Below, piece by piece: positions 19,201-27,473 of a stretch of 64,000 nt of DNA; the stretch's first letter is position 1, and the number at the start of each line of letters is the position of its first letter. The notes under the pieces are model-generated. The model worked only from the letters and a program-made list of their open reading frames with translations, was not told the origin of the DNA and did not search any database. The translations under genes and the position numbers were made by a program. Source of the DNA: Mycobacterium seoulense (GTDB lineage Bacteria; Actinomycetota; Actinomycetes; Mycobacteriales; Mycobacteriaceae); assembly GCF_010731595.1 (NCBI RefSeq), contig NZ_AP022582.1, positions 2,790,001 through 2,854,000 of the forward strand. The letters run 5' to 3'.

Positions 19201-20109
19201 TCAGCCTTGCTCGTCCCAGATCTTCGTCAGCGTGGAGAGGATCTCCTCCCCGCGGCCCAGGCCGCCGAGGTGGCTTTCGCCGGGCAGCACGATCAGCTCG
19301 GCGTCGGGCAGCAGGGACACGACGTGCTCGCCGTGCGCGAACGGGACGATGTGGTCGCTGTCGCCGTGCCACCAGCGCACCGGGACCTTGACCTCGTCGA
19401 GCCGGAAGCCCCAGTCGCGGGTGAACAGGATGATGTCGTTGAACGGGGCCGCCAGTTGCTTGCGGCTGCCGTTGAGCAGGTCGTCGAGGAACATGGCGCC
19501 GAACTCGGGCCGGGTCAGCAGGCGCCGGTCGCCCTCGGGCGATATCGCGGCATACAGATACAGCGCGGGATTGGCGACCGGACGGATCATCCGGACCACC
19601 AGGCTCGCGCCGATCCGCAGCGGGTCGCCGCCCAGTCGCAGCAGCGGCGCCACCCGCTTGCCCAGGTTCATCAGGCCACTGGTGATCCCCTCGTCGCCCA
19701 GGAAAGGCGCGACGCCGCCGAGCACGCCGGCCGCCACGATGCGGTCGGGCAACACCGCGGCGGACGCGAGCGCGTACGGGCCGCCGCCGGACAGGCCGAT
19801 GACTGCCAGCTTGTCGATGCCCAGCGTGTCCGCGATCGTCCGCAAGTCGTCGCCGAACGCCCGGATGTTCTCGTACCGATGCGGCGTCGACGAACCGATG
19901 CCGGGCCGGTCCAGGCCGATCAGGCGGATCTTGTGGTTTTCGGCGTAGAGGCGCGCCTCGACCGGGATCTGCCGGCGGGCGCCCGGTGTGCCGTGCAACC
20001 AGAACATCGCGCGCCCCTGCGGGTCACCGAATTCGGCAAAGCCGATCTGGCGGTCCTCACCGACGGCGATGTTTCCTTCGAGCTTGGGGCGGGCGATCTC
20101 GATGACCAT
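19201..20109 (-). CDS. Alpha/beta hydrolase (Rv1191-like)
   Basis: The 302-aa alpha/beta-fold enzyme has oxyanion text FWLHGTPGARRQ (about 36-47) and nucleophile elbow GLSGGGP (Ser107). The acid lies in WWHGDSDHIVPF and the catalytic His in PGESHLGGLGRG, so a complete Ser-Asp-His triad is visible. The substrate is unknown; proline-iminopeptidase-like and esterase functions are both possible. It starts at ATG 20109, lies just downstream of the CoA-transferase gene (46 bp) and upstream of fadD36. Confidence 0.88.
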   Translation of the reverse strand: MVIEIARPKLEGNIAVGEDRQIGFAEFGDPQGRAMFWLHGTPGARRQIPVEARLYAENHKIRLIGLDRPGIGSSTPHRYENIRAFGDDLRTIADTLGIDKLAVIGLSGGGPYALASAAVLPDRIVAAGVLGGVAPFLGDEGITSGLMNLGKRVAPLLRLGGDPLRIGASLVVRMIRPVANPALYLYAAISPEGDRRLLTRPEFGAMFLDDLLNGSRKQLAAPFNDIILFTRDWGFRLDEVKVPVRWWHGDSDHIVPFAHGEHVVSLLPDAELIVLPGESHLGGLGRGEEILSTLTKIWDEQG

Positions 20110-20155
20110 GCCAGCAGCCTCGCATGTGACGGGCCGTTTACCAAAGGCTCACGGG

Positions 20156-22462
20156 TCAGGCGTTGAGCGGTCGCTCCCCGATGACCCGGTCGGCCCGCAG
20201 GCTCGCGACCTCGTCGGCGGACAGGCCCAGACCGGCGAGGACTTCGTCGTTGTGTTGGCCCAGCGTCGGCGGGGCGGTCCGGTGGTGGCGGGCCGGCCCG
20301 GGCGTGATGCGAAACGGCCAGCCGGGATAGCGGTGCGGCCCGGTGATCGGGTGCACGAACTCCTCGTAGTAACCGCGCGCGTCGAGCTGGCCCCCGATCA
20401 GGTCGCCGTCGTACATCTGCTCGCCGGTGATCACCTGCTCGGCCGGGATACCTTGTTCCTGAAGGGCTTTGACGATCGCTGATGCGGTCTGGGTGCGGGT
20501 CCACCCCGTGACCAGCTCGTCGAACACGTCGTGGTCAAGGTGCCCGTCGTCGGGCAGCGACAATGCGACCCATCCGCCGTCGTCGGCGGTCGGGTAGACG
20601 CCTTGCAGGTAGCCGCGCTGCCGGTTGCCCCGGCGCGGGGGCACGACGCCGGTCATCGAATACTCGATCACCGGTTCGGCGGCCACGCACGCCGCGACCT
20701 CGATCTGCGCGATCTCGATCAGCTGGCCCTCCCCCGTTCGGCGTCGGTGCTCGAGGGCGGCCAGCAGCGCCACCGCCGCGTGCACGCCGACGATGGGATC
20801 GGCTGGCCCCTGCGGGTTGCACGGCGGGCCGTCGGGGTAGCCGGTGGCCGCCGACATTCCCGAGGTCTGCTCGAAGTTCAGCGCCCAGCCGACGTAGTCG
20901 CGCCACGGCCCCTGCAGGCCGTATCCGGGCATCCGCACGGCGATCACGTCGGGGTTGAGCGACGCCAGCGCGTCATAGTCCAGGCCGAACTGCTCGACCA
21001 CCCGGGGCGAGAAGTTCTCCACGACCACGTCGGCGTCGGCGGCCAACCGCCTGGCGATGTCGAGACCCCGCGGCGAGGTCAGGTCGAGGGTGAGGTCGCG
21101 CTTGTTCAGGTTGGTCCCCTGCCAGATGGGGCTGCGTTCATACCAGTCGTCGCCCTCGTAGGCGAAGGCGCCCGAGTAACGGTGCCCGTCCGGCCGCTGG
21201 ATCGATTCGATCTTCACGATGTCGGCGCCGAACGCGCCCAGGTAGCAAGTCAGGTAGGCGCCGGCCCAGAACGTGGTCAGGTCGAGAACCCGCAAGCCGG
21301 CGAAGGGCAGCGGCCCTTCGGTTGTGCAAAGCGGTCGGGCATCGGCCGCCCACGGTCCGGGCGACATACCCAGCGGGGACGCCGGCCCGGGTTGCGGGAC
21401 AGGCGTTTTCGAGAATCGGAACGGCGGGCCGGGTCGCCGAAACGACCAACCGGGCCCGCCGGATTGCACGAAGAACCCGCGCTCGGCGTACTGCGGGCAG
21501 TCGAGCACGGTGGCCCCGTCGTTGACCGGGGCGGCCGGAATGCGCAGCGCCTGAGCCAGTTCCACGATCTCTTCGACGGTCTGCTGGGACAGCACTGGCT
21601 CCGCCTTGCCGAAGAACTCGTCGCGCTCGGGGCCGCCCATCATGATCGCGATCTGATGCTCGCCGTACTCGGGCAGTCCGAGCATCGCGCACACGTCCAG
21701 CCAGTGCTGGCCTGTCAGGCAGTTGATGCCCACCCAGCCGTCGGCGGCCCGGACGACGCCAAGCATGGGGGCCGAGCGCAGGTTCGCGGGCAGGCCGAGG
21801 TGTTGCATCCGGCGCGCCATCAGCATCGGGTAGGGCAGCGTCGACAGCAGCGCCTCCACCTGGGAGACGTCGACCTCTCGGACCCGGCCGGTTGGCGGCA
21901 TCCGCAACGCGGTCAGCGCGCCCAGGGCTGCGTACCCGCCCGCGACGTATTCGGAGATGCGGGCGCCGACCTGTACCGGCGGGCGGTCCGGATCCCGGGC
22001 GCTGATCCAGCCCGATGCCGCCTGCGCGGTCAGGGGGGTGACCGGCCGGTGCCGCCAGGGCCCGCGCTGGCCGAATCCAGAGATGCGGATTAACACCAGA
22101 TTTGGGTTCAGCCGCCCCAAGTCGTCCGGGCCCAGCGCCCAGCGGTCCAGCGTTCCGGGCACGAAGTCCTCGATGAGCACGTGCGCCGCCGCGATGAGCT
22201 CGCGGGCTTCCGTCAGGCCGGCTGGCTGGGTGAGATTGACTGTAACGCAGCGCTTTCCGGCGTTGAGGTACGCGAACAAGCCGCTGCGTTGCGGGTCGGG
22301 AACTCCGCCGGGAAACGGGCCCCACCGGCGCAGGGCATCTCCGGCGGGCGGCTCGATCTTGGTGACCTCGGCGCCGAGGTCGACGAAAAGCTTTGCGGCG
22401 TAAGAACCTGAGATCTCGTTGGCGATTTCGACGACGTGGAGCCCGGCGAGGGGTCCCGTCAT
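20156..22462 (-). CDS. Double-domain class III (CaiB/BaiF) CoA-transferase
   Basis: The 768-aa product contains two complete CaiB-like halves. Half 1 (about 1-375) starts with PLAGLHVVEIANEISGSYAAKLFVDLGAEVTKIEPP. Half 2 (about 390-768) restarts with FAGLRVLDLTTFWAGAYLTCYLGAFGADIVKIES. Family members move CoA between carboxylic acids by an aspartyl-anhydride mechanism, normally as interlaced homodimers; a fused pair would be a one-chain dimer, as in Rv1866 of M. tuberculosis. The ATG at 22462 overlaps the ALDH stop (ATGA at 22459-22462). Together with that enzyme it could activate an acid produced by the divergent P450 pathway. Confidence 0.9.
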   Translation of the reverse strand: MTGPLAGLHVVEIANEISGSYAAKLFVDLGAEVTKIEPPAGDALRRWGPFPGGVPDPQRSGLFAYLNAGKRCVTVNLTQPAGLTEARELIAAAHVLIEDFVPGTLDRWALGPDDLGRLNPNLVLIRISGFGQRGPWRHRPVTPLTAQAASGWISARDPDRPPVQVGARISEYVAGGYAALGALTALRMPPTGRVREVDVSQVEALLSTLPYPMLMARRMQHLGLPANLRSAPMLGVVRAADGWVGINCLTGQHWLDVCAMLGLPEYGEHQIAIMMGGPERDEFFGKAEPVLSQQTVEEIVELAQALRIPAAPVNDGATVLDCPQYAERGFFVQSGGPGWSFRRPGPPFRFSKTPVPQPGPASPLGMSPGPWAADARPLCTTEGPLPFAGLRVLDLTTFWAGAYLTCYLGAFGADIVKIESIQRPDGHRYSGAFAYEGDDWYERSPIWQGTNLNKRDLTLDLTSPRGLDIARRLAADADVVVENFSPRVVEQFGLDYDALASLNPDVIAVRMPGYGLQGPWRDYVGWALNFEQTSGMSAATGYPDGPPCNPQGPADPIVGVHAAVALLAALEHRRRTGEGQLIEIAQIEVAACVAAEPVIEYSMTGVVPPRRGNRQRGYLQGVYPTADDGGWVALSLPDDGHLDHDVFDELVTGWTRTQTASAIVKALQEQGIPAEQVITGEQMYDGDLIGGQLDARGYYEEFVHPITGPHRYPGWPFRITPGPARHHRTAPPTLGQHNDEVLAGLGLSADEVASLRADRVIGERPLNA

Positions 22463-23928
22463 GCCGGGATCCCGATGGCCTTCACCTCCATGTACTGGTA
22501 CAGGCCACTGATCCCGCCGCTCTCCCGGCCGAACCCGCTCAGCTTGAACCCGCCGAACGGCGCGTCGCCCGGCCCGATGCCGTTGACGGCGACCTGGCCC
22601 GTGCGCATCCGCCGCGCGACCGCGAGCGCGCGGTCCACGTCGGCGCCCCACACGGCGCCCGAGAGCCCGTAGCACGAGTTGTTCGCGATCGCGACGGCGT
22701 CCTCGTCGTCGCGGTAGCGCAGCACCGACAGCACCGGCCCGAACACTTCCTCCTGCGCGATCGCCGAATCCGGTTGCACACCGGTGAGAATCGTCGGTTC
22801 GAAGTAGTAGCCGACGTCCAAGTCGGCCGGGCGGCCGCCGCCCGTTGCCAGCACCGCTCCGTCGTGGACCGCGCCGTCGACGTGTGCCTGCACGCGCTCG
22901 CGTTGCGCCGCGCTGATCAGCGGGCCCATTTGCACCGTCGGGTCCGTGGGGTCGCCGACCTTGACGTCGCGGGCCAGCGCGACGAGCCGGTCGACGACGT
23001 CGTCGTGCAACGAGTCGGGGAGCAGCAGCCGGCTGTGCAGGATGCAGGCCTGCCCGGCGTGCAACGAGCAGCAGTCGAACAGCATCTGCTGCAGCATGTC
23101 GTCGGTCACCTGCGTGTCGTCGAGAATGATGCTTGCCGACTTGCCGCCGCACTCCAGCAACAGCCGCTTCATGGCGTCGCCCGCGGCCCGCATGACCTCA
23201 CACCCGACGGCGGAACTGCCGGTGAAGCTGATCATGTCGATGCGCGGATCCGTCGTGAGCAGTTTGGCGGCCTCGAGGCCCGAGGGCGTGACGACGTTGA
23301 CGACGCCCGGCGGGATGTCGGTCTCCTCGTCGATGATGCGCGCGAGGGCCAACCCGGCCAGCGGCGTCAGCGGCGAGGGCTTGAGCACCACGGTGTTGCC
23401 CGCAGCCAGCGCGTTGTTCGCCTTCATGACGTTGAGGCAGTGCGGGAAGTTCCACGGCGTCAGGATCGACACGACACCGAGCGGCTCGCGGCGCAGCACA
23501 GTCGTTCCGGCACCGATCCCGGTGACCGGCTCCTCGATCAGCTTGGTGGCGAGCTGGGCGGCATGCATGGACATGTACCCGGCGCCGTCGATTTGCATCA
23601 TCCGCTCGTTGGCGACGCAGCCCCATTCGACCTGTGACAGCGCGAAGATCTCGTCGGCGTGCTTGAGCAGGGCATCACCGAGCTGGTTGAGGCAGCCGGC
23701 CCGCTCGTCGGGACCCATGCGGCCCCATGGCCCGGCGTCGAAGGCCCGGCGCGCGGCGTCGATCGCCGCGCCGACCTGGGCGACACTCGCGTCGGGCGCG
23801 GTGCCGATGGACTGCTCGGTGGCCGGGTTGATGTCGTCGTAACGACCGTCCTCCGGCTCGACCCACCTGCCATCGATGTAGAGCTCATAGGTGTCGACAA
23901 GAGATCCCGGAGTTTGCAGCTCGGTCAT
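22459..23928 (-). CDS. Aldehyde dehydrogenase (NAD(P)-dependent)
   Basis: The 489-aa ALDH oxidises an aldehyde to its acid. Catalytic residues are visible: Asn160 in PWNFPH, Glu259 in LLLECGGKS, and Cys295 in HAGQAC. C-terminal motifs EEVFGPVLSVLRY and PFGGFKLSGFGRE are intact. I chose ATG 23928 because GAGGAAG precedes it by three bases; in-frame ATGs at 23955 and 23994 are weaker. The gene is divergent from the P450 and coupled to the CoA-transferase. I infer that it handles either the P450-derived terminal aldehyde or the aldehyde released by the Ltp2-like aldolase. Confidence 0.92.
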   Translation of the reverse strand: MTELQTPGSLVDTYELYIDGRWVEPEDGRYDDINPATEQSIGTAPDASVAQVGAAIDAARRAFDAGPWGRMGPDERAGCLNQLGDALLKHADEIFALSQVEWGCVANERMMQIDGAGYMSMHAAQLATKLIEEPVTGIGAGTTVLRREPLGVVSILTPWNFPHCLNVMKANNALAAGNTVVLKPSPLTPLAGLALARIIDEETDIPPGVVNVVTPSGLEAAKLLTTDPRIDMISFTGSSAVGCEVMRAAGDAMKRLLLECGGKSASIILDDTQVTDDMLQQMLFDCCSLHAGQACILHSRLLLPDSLHDDVVDRLVALARDVKVGDPTDPTVQMGPLISAAQRERVQAHVDGAVHDGAVLATGGGRPADLDVGYYFEPTILTGVQPDSAIAQEEVFGPVLSVLRYRDDEDAVAIANNSCYGLSGAVWGADVDRALAVARRMRTGQVAVNGIGPGDAPFGGFKLSGFGRESGGISGLYQYMEVKAIGIPA

Positions 23929-24041
23929 GCGCTTCCTCACCCGAACGTCGGTCATACAACCACTTGGTGTACACCCATGCCCCCCTGCCGTCAATCACTA
24001 ATCGCGCGAATTGCCCGCTATTTTCGCGTTTCGCGCCGGTA

Positions 24042-24103
24042 TTGACAGGGGTGGGGCACGCGGGGTAGACACAAGGCCGCAAGACACATTGCGTCAATGT
24101 GTC
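24042..24103 (+). promoter_or_regulatory. Promoter and palindromic operator upstream of the P450 operon
   Basis: TTGACA (24042-24047) and TAGACA (24066-24071) are separated by 18 bp and resemble a SigA-type promoter. Just past the expected start point is a perfect inverted repeat: GACACATTG (24083-24091), CGT, CAATGTGTC (24095-24103). A site there would block RNA polymerase, typical of TetR repressors, and a tetR gene ends this operon. A second short palindrome, GGTGTACACC (23966-23975), lies nearer the divergent ALDH gene. Promoter and operator assignment is inference. Confidence 0.6.
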
Positions 24104-24128
24104 GGATTGCCTGTCCAGGGAGGCCGCC

Positions 24129-25313
24129 GTGCGGACCGCTTTGCCCGCTTCTCTGTTGCACTCCCCCGACTTCTATGCGGGCGATCCGTACCCGGTGTAC
24201 CGCGAGCTGCGCGCGACGGCGCCGGTGTGCTGGAACGAGGTCACCAACTTCTGGGCGCTGCTGAAGTACGAGGACATCCGCTTCGTGTCGAGCAACCCGG
24301 CCCAGTTCTCGTCGACCCGGGGCATCACCATCCCCGACCCGCAACAGCCGAGCCCGGTCCAGCCGGGCAGCCTCATCTTCACCGACCCGCCGCGGCACCG
24401 GCAGTTGCGCAAGCTGATCAACTCGGGGTTCACCCGGCGGCGGGTGGCCGTCCTCGAACCGAAGATCCGCGAGATCGTGCGGGGAATCCTCGACGGCATC
24501 GAACCCGATTCCGTACACGAGTTCGCCGATGAGATCGCCGCTCCGTTGCCCACCCGGATGATCGCCGAGCTCATCGGCGCCCCGCCGGACGACTGGGAGC
24601 AGTTCCGGGCGTGGTCGGACGCGGCCACCGGAAGCGCCGACCCGGAGATCGAACTCGACCCGTTGGTCGCCATGGGGCAGCTGTACGAGTATTTCCAGAA
24701 GTTGATCGCCGCCAGGCGCGTGGACCCGCGCGACGACCTGTTGTCGGTGCTGGCGGGCGCGGAGATCGACGGTGTCCGGCTGACCGACGAGGACCTGCTC
24801 AATTTCGCCTACCTGCTGCTGGTGGCCGGCAACGAAACCACCCGCAACCTGATCGCGCTGGGCACGCTGGCGCTGATCGCCCACCCCGACCAATGCCGCC
24901 TGCTGGTCGACGATCCCGCGCTGATCCCGGGCGCCGTCGAGGAAATGTTGCGCTGGAACAGTCCGGTGGTGCACATGGCGCGCACGGCGACGGCCGACGT
25001 GGAGATCCGCGGTCAGCGGATCGCCGAGGGGGACGTGGTGGTGATGCTGTACGGATCGGCCAACCGCGACGAAGACATCTTCGGCGCCGACGCCGAGGAG
25101 TTCAAGGTGACCCGGCACCCCAACCCGCACATCGCCTTCGGCTGTGGCGAACATTCCTGCGTCGGTGCGCAATTGGCGCGGCTGGAGGCATGCGTGATGT
25201 TCGACGAGCTGCTGCGCCGCTTCCCCAGGCTCGAGCTGGTGGGTTCGGTGGACCGGATGCGCGCCACCATGGTGCCCGGGGTCAAGCGCATGCCGGTGCG
25301 GCTGGGGGCCTGA
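24129..25313 (+). CDS. Cytochrome P450
   Basis: The 394-aa soluble P450 has the oxygen-activation helix LLLVAGNETTRN (Asn where His is usual), the ExxR motif in EEMLRW, and the heme loop FGCGEHSCVGAQLARLE with Cys344 as thiolate ligand. I prefer GTG 24129 because AGGGAGG lies 5 nt upstream; the in-frame GTG 24099 falls inside the operator palindrome. Position at the head of an igr-like operon parallels cyp125, which oxidises the cholesterol terminal methyl. That suggests, but does not prove, terminal hydroxylation of a branched side chain. The CYP family number was not assigned. Confidence 0.92.
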   Translation: MRTALPASLLHSPDFYAGDPYPVYRELRATAPVCWNEVTNFWALLKYEDIRFVSSNPAQFSSTRGITIPDPQQPSPVQPGSLIFTDPPRHRQLRKLINSGFTRRRVAVLEPKIREIVRGILDGIEPDSVHEFADEIAAPLPTRMIAELIGAPPDDWEQFRAWSDAATGSADPEIELDPLVAMGQLYEYFQKLIAARRVDPRDDLLSVLAGAEIDGVRLTDEDLLNFAYLLLVAGNETTRNLIALGTLALIAHPDQCRLLVDDPALIPGAVEEMLRWNSPVVHMARTATADVEIRGQRIAEGDVVVMLYGSANRDEDIFGADAEEFKVTRHPNPHIAFGCGEHSCVGAQLARLEACVMFDELLRRFPRLELVGSVDRMRATMVPGVKRMPVRLGA

Positions 25314-25317
25314 GTCG

Positions 25318-26505
25318 ATGGACCTGGAGTACTCACCCGAGCAGCAGCAGCTGCGCGCCGAGATCCGCGCGAGCCTGGAACAGGTGATGACCCCGGAGCG
25401 TGTCGCCGCGATCGGCGAGAACATCGAGGGCGGGCCGGCGGTGCGGGATTGCGTGCGCGCCCTGGCCGAGGCCAACCTGCTCGGCGTCGGATGGCCCAAA
25501 GAGTATGGGGGGCAAGGATTCTCGGCGATCGAGCAGTTCATCTTCTCCGAGGAGGCGCGGCGCGTCAACGCCCCGATCCCGCTGGTGACGCTCAACACGG
25601 TCGGTCCGACACTGATGCAGTGCGGCACCGAGGAACAGAAGCAGAAGTTCCTGCCCGCGATTTTGGACGGCAGCGTCGAATTCGCGATCGGCTACTCCGA
25701 ACCCGAGGCGGGTAGCGACCTCGCATCGGTGCGTACCACCGCGGTGCGCGACGGCGACGAGTACGTCATCAACGGGCAGAAGATGTTCACCAGCGGGGCG
25801 GCATACGCCGATTACATCTGGCTGGCCGCCCGCACCGATCCGAATGCCAAGAAGCACAAGGGCATTTCCATCCTCATCGTGCCCACTTCGTCGCCCGGGT
25901 TCTCCTGGCAGCCGCTGCACACCATGCCGGGCATCTCCACCTTCTACACCTTCTACGACAACGTGCGGGTGCCGGCCAGTGCGCTGGTGGGCGGCGAGAA
26001 CCAGGGCTGGCAGCTGATCACCACCCAGCTGAACTTCGAGCGGGCGGCCCTGGGCAACCTCGGCGCGCTGGAACCGCTGTTCGAGCGCACGCTGCAGTGG
26101 GCCACCGGCACCGAACTCGACGGCGGCCGCGTCATCGACCAGCCGTGGGTGCAGCTGGCACTGGCCCGGGTCGAGGCCCAGGTCGCCGCCTACAAACTGG
26201 TCAACCTGCGGGTCAACGCCGCGATGACCAAGGGCGCGCTGAACATGGGGGAAGCCTCGGCGGCCAAGGTCTTCGGCACCGAGCTGACCCAGCAGGTCGC
26301 CCGCCAACTGCTCGAGGTGCTCGATGGCAACGGCGTGCGCCGCGGCGCCGACGCGCCCCTGCGCGGCGCGCTGGAGACCGCGTACCGCCAGGCGGTCATC
26401 AACACCTTCGGTGGCGGCGCCAACGAGATTCAGCGTGACATCATCGCCATGGCCGGATTGGGCATGCCACGGGCTCCCCGCGACCTTCGCGCCACCGCAC
26501 AATAG
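25318..26505 (+). CDS. Acyl-CoA dehydrogenase (FadE28/ChsE-like large subunit)
   Basis: The 395-aa flavoenzyme has the ACAD FAD/substrate segment FAIGYSEPEAGSDLASVRT and strand VINGQKMFTSGA. Its C-terminal INTFGGGANEIQRDIIAMAGLGMPR is well conserved. Together with a second, more divergent ACAD four genes on, it probably forms an alpha2beta2 heterotetramer like ChsE1-ChsE2, which introduces the 2,3-double bond into steroid side-chain CoA esters. It begins 4 nt after the P450 stop. Substrate assignment is inference from operon order. Confidence 0.9.
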   Translation: MDLEYSPEQQQLRAEIRASLEQVMTPERVAAIGENIEGGPAVRDCVRALAEANLLGVGWPKEYGGQGFSAIEQFIFSEEARRVNAPIPLVTLNTVGPTLMQCGTEEQKQKFLPAILDGSVEFAIGYSEPEAGSDLASVRTTAVRDGDEYVINGQKMFTSGAAYADYIWLAARTDPNAKKHKGISILIVPTSSPGFSWQPLHTMPGISTFYTFYDNVRVPASALVGGENQGWQLITTQLNFERAALGNLGALEPLFERTLQWATGTELDGGRVIDQPWVQLALARVEAQVAAYKLVNLRVNAAMTKGALNMGEASAAKVFGTELTQQVARQLLEVLDGNGVRRGADAPLRGALETAYRQAVINTFGGGANEIQRDIIAMAGLGMPRAPRDLRATAQ

Positions 26506-26520
26506 GAGGACAGCCTTACC

Positions 26521-27066
26521 GTGACCGACTCAGAAACCGTCAGCGCCAAGGTGCGCGCCCTCGTCGGCCAGCCGACCGGCGGCACCGGAAAGCCCTCGCT
26601 GGCCCCGGATCCGGTGAACCAGCCGATGATCCGGCACTGGGCGTACGCGATGGCCGACATGAACCCCGTCTACCTCGACCCGGAGTTCGCGGAGAAGTCG
26701 CGGTTCGGCGGCATCGTGTCGCCGCCGGTGATGCTGCAGACCTGGACGATGCCGTCGCCGATCCTGGAGGGCATCGGCGAGCGCGGTGGCGCGCCCGTCG
26801 AAATCAAGAGCAATCCCACGGCATTCCTCGACGAGGCCGGCTACACCAGCACAGTCGCGACCAACTCCGAGTTCGAGATCGAGCGCTACCCACGACTGGG
26901 CGACGTCATCAGCGCGACGACGGTGTACGAATCGGTCTCCGAGGAGAAGAAGACGGCGCTGGGCACCGGCTTCTTCCTGACCTGGCTGACGACCTACACC
27001 GCCCAGAACGGCGAGGTCCTGGGAAGGCAGCGATTCCGGGTGTTGCGATTCAGGCCGGAGCGCTGA
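26521..27066 (+). CDS. MaoC-like hot-dog protein (N-terminal half of a split ChsH2)
   Basis: The 181-aa protein resembles the N-terminal MaoC-fold domain of ChsH2: LVGQPTGGTGKPSLAPDPVNQPMIRHWAYAMADMNPVYLDPEFA then GGIVSPPVMLQTW. In ChsH1-ChsH2 the two MaoC folds pair to hydrate enoyl-CoA. In M. tuberculosis ChsH2 this domain is fused to a DUF35 domain; here the DUF35 is a separate gene that overlaps by 1 nt (TGATG at 27064-27068). GTG 26521 has AGGAGGA at 26504-26510, overlapping the previous stop. Confidence 0.88.
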   Translation: MTDSETVSAKVRALVGQPTGGTGKPSLAPDPVNQPMIRHWAYAMADMNPVYLDPEFAEKSRFGGIVSPPVMLQTWTMPSPILEGIGERGGAPVEIKSNPTAFLDEAGYTSTVATNSEFEIERYPRLGDVISATTVYESVSEEKKTALGTGFFLTWLTTYTAQNGEVLGRQRFRVLRFRPER

Positions 27067-27464
27067 TGGCGACCCGGCTGGCGCCTGCCATCACCAAGGA
27101 CACCGAGTTCTTCTGGAACGGATTGCGGGACAACAAGCTCCTGATCCAGCGCTGCGGTGGATGCGGGCAGCTGCGCCACCCGCCCCGCCCGATGTGCCCG
27201 CACTGCCGCTCCCTGGACTGGGACACCGTCGAGTCGTCGGGCCGCGGCACCGTCTACAGCTACGTGATGCCGCACGAGCCGAAGTTTCCGTTCTTCGAGT
27301 ATCCCTACGTGGTCGTGCTGGTGGAACTCGACGAGGGCGTGCGGCTGGTGTCCAACCTGACCGGCATCGACCCGGCCGACGTGGCCACCGGCATGCCGGT
27401 CGAGGTGTACTACCAGCGTTTCGATAACGACCTGGTGCTGCACCAGTTCCGGCCGGGCAGCTAG
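27066..27464 (+). CDS. DUF35 OB-fold protein with zinc ribbon (C-terminal half of a split ChsH2)
   Basis: The 132-aa protein has the DUF35 layout: an N-terminal helix (FFWNGLRDNKLLIQRC), a rubredoxin-like zinc ribbon with CGGC and CPHC (about residues 30-48), and an OB-fold (RGTVYSYVMPHEPKFPFFEYPYVVVLVEL). DUF35 domains bind and activate thiolase-fold aldolases; the ChsH2 DUF35 associates with Ltp2. It is coupled to the MaoC gene, and an Ltp2-like gene lies three genes on. The likely role is partner of that aldolase. Confidence 0.9.
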   Translation: MATRLAPAITKDTEFFWNGLRDNKLLIQRCGGCGQLRHPPRPMCPHCRSLDWDTVESSGRGTVYSYVMPHEPKFPFFEYPYVVVLVELDEGVRLVSNLTGIDPADVATGMPVEVYYQRFDNDLVLHQFRPGS

Positions 27465-27473
27465 GCGGGGCTC

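Noticed and set aside
24099..24128. Upstream GTG start for the P450
   Set aside because: It lies within the operator palindrome and has no ribosome site, whereas GTG 24129 has AGGGAGG at good spacing.
24018..25628. Minus-strand open frame opposite the P450 and first ACAD
   Set aside because: Shadow frame rich in His/Arg/Gly without recognisable domain; it would also cross the operator palindrome.
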